A stretch of 64,000 nucleotides of DNA from JACKDX01 sp964640175 (GTDB taxonomy: Bacteria > Myxococcota_A > Polyangia > Polyangiales > GCA-016699535): NCBI GenBank assembly GCA_964640175.1, contig CAZXFW010000005.1:183683-247682 (forward strand). Direction: 5' to 3'. This document shows positions 6,540-13,752 of this stretch, in pieces. Position numbers and translations under genes: made by a program. How positions within the stretch are numbered: the first letter of the stretch is position 1; every line of letters starts with the position of its first letter. The notes beneath the pieces are model-generated. The model searched no databases, was not told the origin of the DNA, and worked only from the letters and a program-made list of their open reading frames with translations.

Positions 6540-9361
6540 GTTTCCATTACCTTTGCACAACGTTTACACAACTCTTCGGCCGACTTAACATCTGACTGAT
6601 GTCGCCAACAGCGAGGACAGCGTTCGTAAGAAGTTTTGCGCACACTCGCTTGCATGGAGGGGCCGTCTACTATGGTAACCTCTGCCACCGCAAGAACTTC
6701 TGAAAAATCACTAACAATTTGGCGTAACGCCTCGTGGTCCTCGGCAGCAAGCGTGAGCGTGACCGCCGCTTCACGACGATGCCCTAATGCTTTGTCACGC
6801 ACCAAGGGCTCCATGGCAGCATTCACCGTATCCCGCACACGGGCCAACACCTGCCCCGCGTCAAGCAACTGCTGATCCCGTTCGGAAAGCACGGGCATCA
6901 CAAGCTTGCCACTCAGGAACACGGACCCCTCTGCTTCACCAGGCAAGTAACCCCACGCTTCATCTGCCGTAAAGCACAAAATAGGCGCAAGCGCACAAAG
7001 CATTCCGCGCGCGATCATGTCCAACGTGGCTTGGCTAGAGCGCCGCCTTATGGAATTGGCTTCATCACAATACAATCGATCTTTGATGACATCGAGATAA
7101 AACGCTGACCAATCCCCCACGGAAAGCTCGAGCGTTGCCTGAAACACTTTGCGAAAATCGTAGCTTTCATATGCACGGATCACCGTTTGCAAATAAAACC
7201 GCATGCGTGCTTGAGCCCACGCATCCAAAGGCTCCGTTTCAACCACAGAATTGCGATCGTAGTCATTCAAGTTCCCCAACAGAAACCGCAATGTATTCCT
7301 TAGCTTGAAATAGCTCTCTGCTGCTTGGGCTAAGTGCTCCTCTGAATAGCGCGGATCGCTTCGATAGTCCTGAGAGGCTGTCCATGCACGTAAGAGCTCT
7401 GCGCCCTTTTGCTTGATCACTGCCTCGGGTTCGATGTACTCGATTTTCTCGCCAGCTTCCTGACGCCGCCGGATTTCGCTCTTGGAATAAGGCCGGCCCT
7501 GATCGTCACACACAAACCCGTGTGTCAGCACACGTTTGTAGGGCGCGTGTCCTGTCTTTGCCACGCCCAGCAAAAGCGCACTGTGAAACCACCCACGATG
7601 CTGATCGGAGCCTTCAAGATACAAATCTGCAGGAACCGAGTGCGCCAACCCATAGGCATCACTTGATAGTACCGCTTGAAAAGAAGCTCCGGATTCAAAC
7701 CAGACATCAAGAATGCTTTGATCTTTGCTCCAGGACTGACCTCGGCATGTGCTGCAACGCTGAGAGGAAGGCAAGAGCTCCTCTGCGGGTTTTTCAAACC
7801 ATATGTCCGATCCGTGCTCTTTAAAAAGCTCGGCCACATGGGACACAACTTCAGTACTCAACAACGCTTCGCCACAACCATCGCAATGAAACGCTGGGAT
7901 GGGCACCCCCCAACGACGTTGTCTGGAAATACACCAGTCTGGCCGCTGACTCACCATGCCTTCAATGCGATCACGCCCCCACGCAGGCACCCATGTCACT
8001 TCTTTGATTGCCTCCATCGCCAGCTCGCGCAGTGATCGTTGAGCAGGATCGCGCTTGAGCGGTTTATCCAGCAAGACAAACCATTGTGTTGTCGCGCGAA
8101 AAATCACAGGAGTTTTACACCGCCAGCAATGCGGATAACTGTGGCGTATACGCTGCCCTTCTGGATTAGCCAAACGCTTCGTGGTCGCTAGAAAATGCAC
8201 AATGTCCTTGTTGGCGTCCATCACAGCCTGGCCTCGCCATGCAGAAGGCACTTCGTCGGTGAAGCGAGCCGCTTCATCCACGGGAGCAAATGGCTCAAGG
8301 CCATGCTTTTGGCCTAACACATAGTCGTCCACACCATGCCCCGGTGCCGTGTGAACCAACCCCGTACCTGCCTCCAGAGTCACATAGTCTGCGGCGAGCA
8401 AGGGCGCATCACGGTCTTCAAAAGGATGCCTGGCTCGAAGCTGTGTCAGGCGTTCGCCTTTAATTGGCTGACCCACAGGCTTTAGGCTGCCTCCAGTATC
8501 GCGCGAGATAGCCTCTAGACGCTCAGCTGCCAACAGCCAGAGTTCATCTCCAACATCCACAGCGACATAGTCAAATTCAGGATGCACTGCGATGGCAAGG
8601 TTGGCAGGCAAAGTCCAAGGCGTGGTGGTCCAAATGACGGCATGAATGGGTTTGGCGTCAGTCTCAGCAAGCCCTAACAAACGATACACGGAGTTAGCCT
8701 GCGCTGATTCAAACGGAAACTTAACGTAGATGCTGGGCGACGTATGCTCGGCATATTCAACCTCGGCTTCGGCAAGCGCTGTTTGACAATGTCCGCACCA
8801 GTAGACAGGTTTTTTCCCGCGCTCAACGATACCTTGATCGATGCATGCAGAAAGCACCTCCAAGATTCCTTTTTCGTACTGAGGATGAAGCGTGAGATAC
8901 GGCTCCTGCCATACACCAAACACGCCTAGACGCTGAAACTCTTTACGCTGCACATCGATCCATTTTTCCGCTTCTTTGCGACATGCCTTACGCAAGGAGA
9001 TGGCAGGAATCGTTTGAGCTTTCTCACGCCCAATGCTGCGCTCAACGTTCAATTCGATGGGCAGTCCATGGCAATCCCATCCAGGCACAAACCTTGTCTG
9101 ACGTTGGGCAAGGCCTTGGTACTTAATGACAATGTCTTTGAGAATTTTATTAAACACCGTGCCATAGTGAAGGTGTCCATTGGCATAGGGCGGCCCGTCG
9201 TGAAATACATAACGCTCTTCATCCTTGAGGCGTTCCAGACTTGAGTTATAGACCTGCTGCTCAGACCAGCTCTTGAGAATTGCAGGCTCACGTTGAGCAA
9301 GGTTGGCACGCATCGGAAACCCTGTCTGAGGAAGACGTATGGTTTTCTTATAATCGATCAC
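6524..9361 (-). CDS. ileS: Isoleucyl-tRNA synthetase
   Basis: Class I synthetase charging tRNA-Ile, with an editing domain. The HIGH-type motif reads P-Y-A-N-G-H-L-H-Y-G (about residue 60). The CP1 editing region contains T-T-T-P-W-T-L-P and the G-T-G-L-V-H-T-A-P-G-H-G motif. A C-terminal zinc finger C-P-R-C...C-K-R-C ends the protein. The second catalytic loop, normally K-M-S-K-S, reads P-Y-S-K-S (about residues 622-626) in otherwise recognisable context. Its 945 residues are normal. The GTG start at 9361 has a GGAGAG ribosome site 8 nt upstream. The gene heads the ileS-lspA-folD unit. Confidence 0.97.
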   Translation of the reverse strand: MIDYKKTIRLPQTGFPMRANLAQREPAILKSWSEQQVYNSSLERLKDEERYVFHDGPPYANGHLHYGTVFNKILKDIVIKYQGLAQRQTRFVPGWDCHGLPIELNVERSIGREKAQTIPAISLRKACRKEAEKWIDVQRKEFQRLGVFGVWQEPYLTLHPQYEKGILEVLSACIDQGIVERGKKPVYWCGHCQTALAEAEVEYAEHTSPSIYVKFPFESAQANSVYRLLGLAETDAKPIHAVIWTTTPWTLPANLAIAVHPEFDYVAVDVGDELWLLAAERLEAISRDTGGSLKPVGQPIKGERLTQLRARHPFEDRDAPLLAADYVTLEAGTGLVHTAPGHGVDDYVLGQKHGLEPFAPVDEAARFTDEVPSAWRGQAVMDANKDIVHFLATTKRLANPEGQRIRHSYPHCWRCKTPVIFRATTQWFVLLDKPLKRDPAQRSLRELAMEAIKEVTWVPAWGRDRIEGMVSQRPDWCISRQRRWGVPIPAFHCDGCGEALLSTEVVSHVAELFKEHGSDIWFEKPAEELLPSSQRCSTCRGQSWSKDQSILDVWFESGASFQAVLSSDAYGLAHSVPADLYLEGSDQHRGWFHSALLLGVAKTGHAPYKRVLTHGFVCDDQGRPYSKSEIRRRQEAGEKIEYIEPEAVIKQKGAELLRAWTASQDYRSDPRYSEEHLAQAAESYFKLRNTLRFLLGNLNDYDRNSVVETEPLDAWAQARMRFYLQTVIRAYESYDFRKVFQATLELSVGDWSAFYLDVIKDRLYCDEANSIRRRSSQATLDMIARGMLCALAPILCFTADEAWGYLPGEAEGSVFLSGKLVMPVLSERDQQLLDAGQVLARVRDTVNAAMEPLVRDKALGHRREAAVTLTLAAEDHEALRQIVSDFSEVLAVAEVTIVDGPSMQASVRKTSYERCPRCWRHQSDVKSAEELCKRCAKVMETWQNT

Positions 9362-9449
9362 GAAAGACTCTCCGCCATTGGCTCATGGTAGCAATTGTGG
9401 ATGCTTTCTATACGCTAAGACTGGGTAAAACGGTAGTCTTGCCAAGACG

Positions 9450-9983
9450 TTATCCCATCAACCCCCGCCGCGCCCGTTGGCTTGACACGAGCTCTCGCGA
9501 TGCCTCTTGCATATAACGCGTGGCTGCTGGCGTATCCAGCACCACGACTTCCGCAAAGAAGGTGCGTTTGGAGAGTTCCGCCTGCAAAAGCGCCCACGCT
9601 TGCTCCACGCCCCAAAGTTCCATGCTACGCCCTGGAATGGTCAATCCACACGAGCGGCTGGCAGTCGCTTCGAGCACATCGCAACATTGGCGAAGCACCC
9701 TGGAAGCACGCTCATCATTCCATTGAGCTGAACTACCGCACCCCATAAGAAACGTCCGTTCGAAAAGAAATTTTTTAGCAGTGGACACGAGTGTCTGCTC
9801 GCCAAGCACACCTTGAATCCGTTCTTTAAGAAGCCACTGCGACAAACCACCACACAAGCGCCAGTCGACCAAAGCACCCACCCCGCGTAGTGGCCTTTCA
9901 TCTTCAAAAAACGGCAACGCCAAAGCATCGACTTGTAAGCCATCCAGGCTCGCCAAATCATGAGCAACAAACCGCGTAACCAT
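9450..9983 (-). CDS. Stand-alone M17 aminopeptidase N-terminal-like domain protein
   Basis: 177 residues resembling the N-terminal (macro-like) domain of M17 leucyl aminopeptidases. A strand leads to A-L-P-F-F-E-D-E-R-P-L-R-G, then V-D-W-R-L-C-G-G-L-S, then strands with F-L-M-G-C-G. The metal-binding C-terminal catalytic domain of M17 enzymes is absent, so no peptidase activity is expected. Its start codon shares a base with the nusB stop (TAATG), so it is translationally coupled to nusB. Similar stand-alone domains are, as I recall, found in deltaproteobacteria, with unknown role. It ends 88 bp before ileS. Confidence 0.7.
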   Translation of the reverse strand: MVTRFVAHDLASLDGLQVDALALPFFEDERPLRGVGALVDWRLCGGLSQWLLKERIQGVLGEQTLVSTAKKFLFERTFLMGCGSSAQWNDERASRVLRQCCDVLEATASRSCGLTIPGRSMELWGVEQAWALLQAELSKRTFFAEVVVLDTPAATRYMQEASRELVSSQRARRGLMG

Positions 9984-10408
9984 TAGTCCTTTGTGTCCAT
10001 ATTTAAGTCTCGCGCCACACGGTCGAGCACACCATTGACAAAGCTCGGGCTTTCTTCATTTCCATAGAGTTTGGCAAGCTCGATGGCCTCATTAAGCGTC
10101 ACACGGTACGGCGTCTCAGACGACGCCAAGAGTTCGTAACAGCCCAAACGCAGCAAATTGCGGTCTACTACTGACATGCGATCAAGGCGCCAATGCTCGC
10201 TTGCCGCTTCAAGGGTACGGTCGATGGACTCCAACGAGCTCGCTACCCCACGCGCAAGCTGATCGGCAAAGCTTCCATCGTGTCCATAGGTATCAAACTG
10301 ACTCCAATAAAGCTTGATAGCAGCCTCAATGTCCACCCGGGCCACATCCATTTGATAAAGGATTTGTAATGCCGTGCCACGGCTCTTGCGTCGTTTGGTG
10401 TGTGACAT
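9983..10408 (-). CDS. nusB: Transcription antitermination factor NusB
   Basis: Small all-helical RNA-binding protein that acts with NusE (S10) at boxA sites for rRNA antitermination. Typical features are the basic N-terminus K-R-R-K-S-R-G-T-A-L-Q-I-L-Y-Q-M, the central D-R-T-L-E-x-x-x-x-x-W-x-L-D-R-M-S-x-x-D-R-N-L-L-R, and C-terminal N-E-A-I-E-L-A-K-x-Y-G. Its 141 residues are standard. It follows ribH by 24 bp, the common ribH-nusB linkage. Confidence 0.96.
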   Translation of the reverse strand: MSHTKRRKSRGTALQILYQMDVARVDIEAAIKLYWSQFDTYGHDGSFADQLARGVASSLESIDRTLEAASEHWRLDRMSVVDRNLLRLGCYELLASSETPYRVTLNEAIELAKLYGNEESPSFVNGVLDRVARDLNMDTKD

Positions 10409-10432
10409 TGATTGCTCTAATCGTTCAAGACT

Positions 10433-10939
10433 CTAATCTTTGCCGTCCGTGGGGCTCGCAAGCATCTTAGCCAAAGACGCCATTTCCAATGCGCTCAGCG
10501 ATGCCTCCCAACCTTTGTTACCCATCTTACCGCCCGCACGTTCCATGGCTTGTGCCAACGAGTCCGTCGTCAAAATGCCAAGCCCGATGGGCACCCCTGT
10601 CTCTAACATCACCCGCGCGCATCCCCCGATGGACTCAGACGCTACCGCATCAAAATGGGCTGTCTCTCCACGGATGACTGCACCTAACGCAACGATGGCC
10701 GTCGGACGGTGATGCTTGATCATACGTTCGCAACCAAAAGGAATTTCCCAAGCGCCTGGCACACGCACTAACGTAATTCGATCGATGCTGACGCCATGTT
10801 CACGCAACGCTTCAATCGCACCTTCGACAAGCTTATCCACAACTTGCTGATTAAACCTCGAAGCAACGATGGCAAAGGAGGTCGATGAATCTTGAAGGAA
10901 TGTCCCTTCGAGGTGTGTTATCTTGCCGCGATCAGCCAT
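10433..10939 (-). CDS. ribH: 6,7-dimethyl-8-ribityllumazine synthase
   Basis: Condenses 5-amino-6-ribitylamino-uracil with dihydroxybutanone phosphate in riboflavin synthesis and usually assembles as a 60-mer capsid or decamer. Motifs seen: S-R-F-N near the N-terminus, V-P-G-A-W-E-I-P, A-L-G-A-V-I-R-G-E-T-A-H-F-D, the L-T-T-D loop, and C-terminal G-N-K-G-W-E-A. Length (168) is normal. It starts 7 bp after ribBA. No ribD, ribE or ribF gene is seen in the window. Confidence 0.97.
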   Translation of the reverse strand: MADRGKITHLEGTFLQDSSTSFAIVASRFNQQVVDKLVEGAIEALREHGVSIDRITLVRVPGAWEIPFGCERMIKHHRPTAIVALGAVIRGETAHFDAVASESIGGCARVMLETGVPIGLGILTTDSLAQAMERAGGKMGNKGWEASLSALEMASLAKMLASPTDGKD

Positions 10940-10946
10940 GGAAATG

Positions 10947-12080
10947 TCAGTGTATAGGAGTTAGCGCAACTTCTTCGATAATTTGGAGCCCAAAGGCGTC
11001 CAGGCCAGCAATTTTGCGTGGATGATTGGTAAGAAGGCGAATCTGTCGCAACCCCAAGTCCGCGAGCACTTGGGCCCCAAGGCCATATTCCCGTAAAATG
11101 GACAAGCGATCGGGTGCCGGCGCTTGTATCCCCGCCTCTACCGTTTGTTCATAACGCTCCAGTTCCACTGCAAGATTGTCAGGGCTTGGCAAAAACAAAA
11201 ACACTCCCCGCCCCTCTTTTTCAATCTCGGAAACCGCATCATCCGCAGACAGACGCTCCTTAACACGTGCCCCAAACATATCTAACAACACACTTCCGGT
11301 ATGCACACGTACCAATGTTGGACTTGCATCGACATCACCCAGCGTCAGCACCACAAACTGCCGGCTTTCCACTTTCGTCTCATACACATGGGCATGCCAA
11401 ACTTTACCGCTCCGAGTGGAAACGTGTGCGCTCTTAACGCGCCTCACCAGGGATTCATGTCGCAATCGGTAGGCCGTAACATCTGCAATAGACAAAAGAT
11501 GCAGTCCATGCGTTTTGGCAAACTGCTGCAACTCGGGATACCGAGCCATCGTTCCATCTTCATTCATGATCTCGCAAATCACCGCAGAAGGCGCTCTCCC
11601 AGCCAACACCGCCAAGTCCACCGAGCCTTCCGTTTGGCCTGCGCGCTGCAACACGCCGCCCGGCTTGGCACACAATGGAAACACATGGCCTGGACTCACT
11701 AAGTCGTCCGCCTTGCAGTCAAGAGAGGCTGCCGTTCGAATGGTGTGTGCACGATCTGCCGCGCTAATCCCCGTCGTCACCCCTTCACGGGCTTCGATTG
11801 AAACTGTAAATGCCGTTCCAAGCTGAGAGCGATTGTCTCGCACCATCATCGGCAACCGCAAACGCTGTACAGCGTCTGACGTAAGCGCAAGACAAATCAA
11901 GCCACAGCCATACCGCGCCATAAAATTAATGGCTTCCGGACTCACGCTGTCCGCTGCCATGCATAAATCGCCTTCGTTTTCGCGGTCTTCGTCGTCGACC
12001 AAAATGACCATGCGTCCCCGACGGATTTCAGCAATAGCCTGCTCTACGCGTTCAACGGATGTTTCTACCGAACGAGTCAT
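10947..12080 (-). CDS. ribBA: DHBP synthase fused to a degenerate GTP cyclohydrolase II domain
   Basis: The N-terminal half (residues 1-205) is a good 3,4-dihydroxy-2-butanone-4-phosphate synthase, with D-D-E-D-R-E-N-E-G-D-L and the C-x-x-H-x-x-P-type region (A-G-H/P-G-H-V-F-P-L). The C-terminal half (about 210-377) follows the GTP cyclohydrolase II fold: V-L-T-L-G-D-V-D, R-V-H-T, and R-L-L-T-N-H-P-R-K. It lacks the three zinc-binding cysteines; the expected C-x(10)-C-x-C region reads T-G-S-V-L-L-D-M-F-G-A-R-V (about 258-270). The Q-E-G-R-G-I/N-I loop is also replaced, by P-S-P-D-N-L. The second activity is therefore probably lost, as reported for RibBX-type proteins in other proteobacteria. 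It heads the ribBA-ribH-nusB operon. Confidence 0.93.
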   Translation of the reverse strand: MTRSVETSVERVEQAIAEIRRGRMVILVDDEDRENEGDLCMAADSVSPEAINFMARYGCGLICLALTSDAVQRLRLPMMVRDNRSQLGTAFTVSIEAREGVTTGISAADRAHTIRTAASLDCKADDLVSPGHVFPLCAKPGGVLQRAGQTEGSVDLAVLAGRAPSAVICEIMNEDGTMARYPELQQFAKTHGLHLLSIADVTAYRLRHESLVRRVKSAHVSTRSGKVWHAHVYETKVESRQFVVLTLGDVDASPTLVRVHTGSVLLDMFGARVKERLSADDAVSEIEKEGRGVFLFLPSPDNLAVELERYEQTVEAGIQAPAPDRLSILREYGLGAQVLADLGLRQIRLLTNHPRKIAGLDAFGLQIIEEVALTPIH

Positions 12081-12090
12081 ATTTGCCCGT

Positions 12091-12121
12091 AAAGAAAAAG
12101 CCTGATCTCGGAAAGACAGGC
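12091..12121 (-). terminator. Intrinsic terminator just upstream of ribBA (possible attenuator)
   Basis: On the minus strand GCCTGTCT...AGATCAGGC forms a stem (one bulge), followed by TTTTTCTTT. It lies about 100 nt after the cca stop and only 11 nt before the ribBA ATG, and no ribosome site lies between. It may end cca transcription, or act as an attenuator for the riboflavin operon. No FMN-riboswitch consensus was found upstream. Confidence 0.65.
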
Positions 12122-12218
12122 AGAAATTAGCATCATTTCAACCAACTGAGGGCTCTCTTATAACGACGCCATCATGCCGTCCAGCTCCTTTTGAGGTCCC
12201 CGGCAAAGAAGACCCATT
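12122..12218 (-). other. Intergenic leader between cca and ribBA
   Basis: 97 bp without a gene. On the minus strand it contains an AAAAGGAGCT word (around 12187) that would be a good ribosome site, but no adequate ORF follows. Any leader RNA for ribBA would begin here. Confidence 0.3.
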
Positions 12219-13586
12219 CTAGACACCCTCTTTGAGATACATGGCTGCCTGCGCAAGCAAAATCTCTTGTTGATTGAGCGAGGGATCTTCCAACACTTTT
12301 TCTAACAGCATATCCAGCACTTTTCCAATGAGAGGCCCTGGTTTTAACGCACAGTGCTGCATCAGATCCCGACCATTAATCGCCAAATCACGCACAGAAA
12401 GCGGCTGATTTTCATCCATGACCGTCGCAATCCGCCGTTCGAGCTCATCCAGCAGCTTTAGCTCTTCTTGCACAGGACGCCCCTTGGCCAACACATCCGC
12501 CCTGGCCAATTGAAGCAAATCCGCAACATATTCGATGCCCACTCTTTTTAAAAACCGCCTTACCGCCGCATCGGACCACTCCGAAGCGTAGCAAATCAAA
12601 TGATGGCGTATGAGAGCGACAATACGAGCACGATCGGCGTTAGGAAACCGATAGTCCTGCAGCCAACGGTCGGCGATGTCTGCGCCCAATGTTTCATGAT
12701 GATAAAACGTGTAATCGCCCGTTTTTTCAGAGACCGCACGCGTTTGAGGCTTGCCAAGGTCGTGCAACAATCCAGCCATGCGTACTGTAACATCGGCGCT
12801 CGGCAACGCATCGACACACTCAAGCGTGTGTTTCCAGACATCATACGCGTGCCAACGGTTTTGCTCACATCCCACTTGCCCAAGGAGTTCGGGCAACGTG
12901 ACAGACAAAATCCCCGTACGCTGCATGACTTCGAACCCCAAAGAAGGCTTATTCGCCGCCATGCATTTGAGCCATTCATCCCGTACGCGTTCATGAGCCA
13001 CCTTGCGATATACGGACAATGACGGAGCTATCGCCGCTTCTGTGGCTTTATCCAACGCAAACTCCAGCGTGGCCACAAAGCGTGCGGCCCTTACTACACG
13101 CAATCCATCCTCGGAAAAACGAAGGAAAGGATCCCCCACCGTGCGCAACCTGCGATCACGTATGTCCTGAATTCCTGAATAGGGATCCACCAGCGTTTCC
13201 GTGAGCGGATCATACGCCATCGCATTCACCGTGAAGTCACGCCGCGCTAAATCCTCTTCGATATGTTCGACAAACGTCACCTGATCTGGACGGCGCCCAT
13301 CTGTGTATCCGCGCTCCGAACGAAGCGTCGTCACTTCATACGGCTTTTTTTCCCAAATGACTGTCACCGTTCCATGGTCAATGCCGGTGGGAATCACACG
13401 ACGGAACACATCGCACACTTGTCCCGGAAGCGCCGTGGTGGCCACATCCCAATCCGCCACAGGACGGCCCAAACATACGTCTCGTACGGCCCCGCCCACG
13501 GCCCACGCCTTGTATCCATGCTGGCGGAAACGCTCGCATAGCGCGATAAGGGCAAGGGGGACCGCGGAAGCATCAAAAGAAGGCAT
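12219..13586 (-). CDS. cca: CCA tRNA nucleotidyltransferase with HD domain
   Basis: Class II nucleotidyltransferase that builds or repairs the tRNA 3' CCA end. The N-terminal catalytic core shows V-G-G-A-V-R-D and D-W-D-V-A-T-T (metal-binding D-x-D), then R-R-D-F-T-V-N-A-M-A-Y and E-D-G-L-R-V-V-R-A-A-R-F. An HD phosphohydrolase domain follows (L-L-H-D-L-G-K-P, about residue 265, and later H-H). Poly(A) polymerase I is homologous. The D-V-A-T-T motif and 455-residue length favour CCA-adding, but poly(A) addition cannot be excluded. It is divergent from the S41 protease gene. A 13-bp palindrome sits directly on its ribosome-binding region. Confidence 0.9.
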   Translation of the reverse strand: MPSFDASAVPLALIALCERFRQHGYKAWAVGGAVRDVCLGRPVADWDVATTALPGQVCDVFRRVIPTGIDHGTVTVIWEKKPYEVTTLRSERGYTDGRRPDQVTFVEHIEEDLARRDFTVNAMAYDPLTETLVDPYSGIQDIRDRRLRTVGDPFLRFSEDGLRVVRAARFVATLEFALDKATEAAIAPSLSVYRKVAHERVRDEWLKCMAANKPSLGFEVMQRTGILSVTLPELLGQVGCEQNRWHAYDVWKHTLECVDALPSADVTVRMAGLLHDLGKPQTRAVSEKTGDYTFYHHETLGADIADRWLQDYRFPNADRARIVALIRHHLICYASEWSDAAVRRFLKRVGIEYVADLLQLARADVLAKGRPVQEELKLLDELERRIATVMDENQPLSVRDLAINGRDLMQHCALKPGPLIGKVLDMLLEKVLEDPSLNQQEILLAQAAMYLKEGV

Positions 13587-13587
13587 A

Positions 13588-13690
13588 AAGAACAGTTCTT
13601 ATCGTATTTTTAGATAGTTATAGGAGAATTTTCATGTAAAATGGAGTATAGTTCGCTTTCGAAGACTGGTCAGATCCCCGTCTCCTATAC
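13588..13690. promoter_or_regulatory. Divergent cca/S41 intergenic region with two inverted repeats
   Basis: AAGAAC-A-GTTCTT (13588-13600) is a perfect 13-bp palindrome touching the cca start. TATAGGAGA (13619-13627) is repeated inverted as TCTCCTATA (13681-13689), a 9-bp pair separated by 53 bp, a spacing compatible with looping or two operator half sites. No clear sigma-70 promoter could be fixed. This is inference from symmetry only. Confidence 0.35.
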
Positions 13691-13752
13691 TAAAACCCAG
13701 CTATCCACTGGTTTCTGTCCGTTTACCCTACATCCGAATTGCTTAATCTATC

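Noticed and set aside
12081..12218. FMN riboswitch before ribBA
   Set aside because: None of the conserved RFN-element boxes is present on the minus strand.
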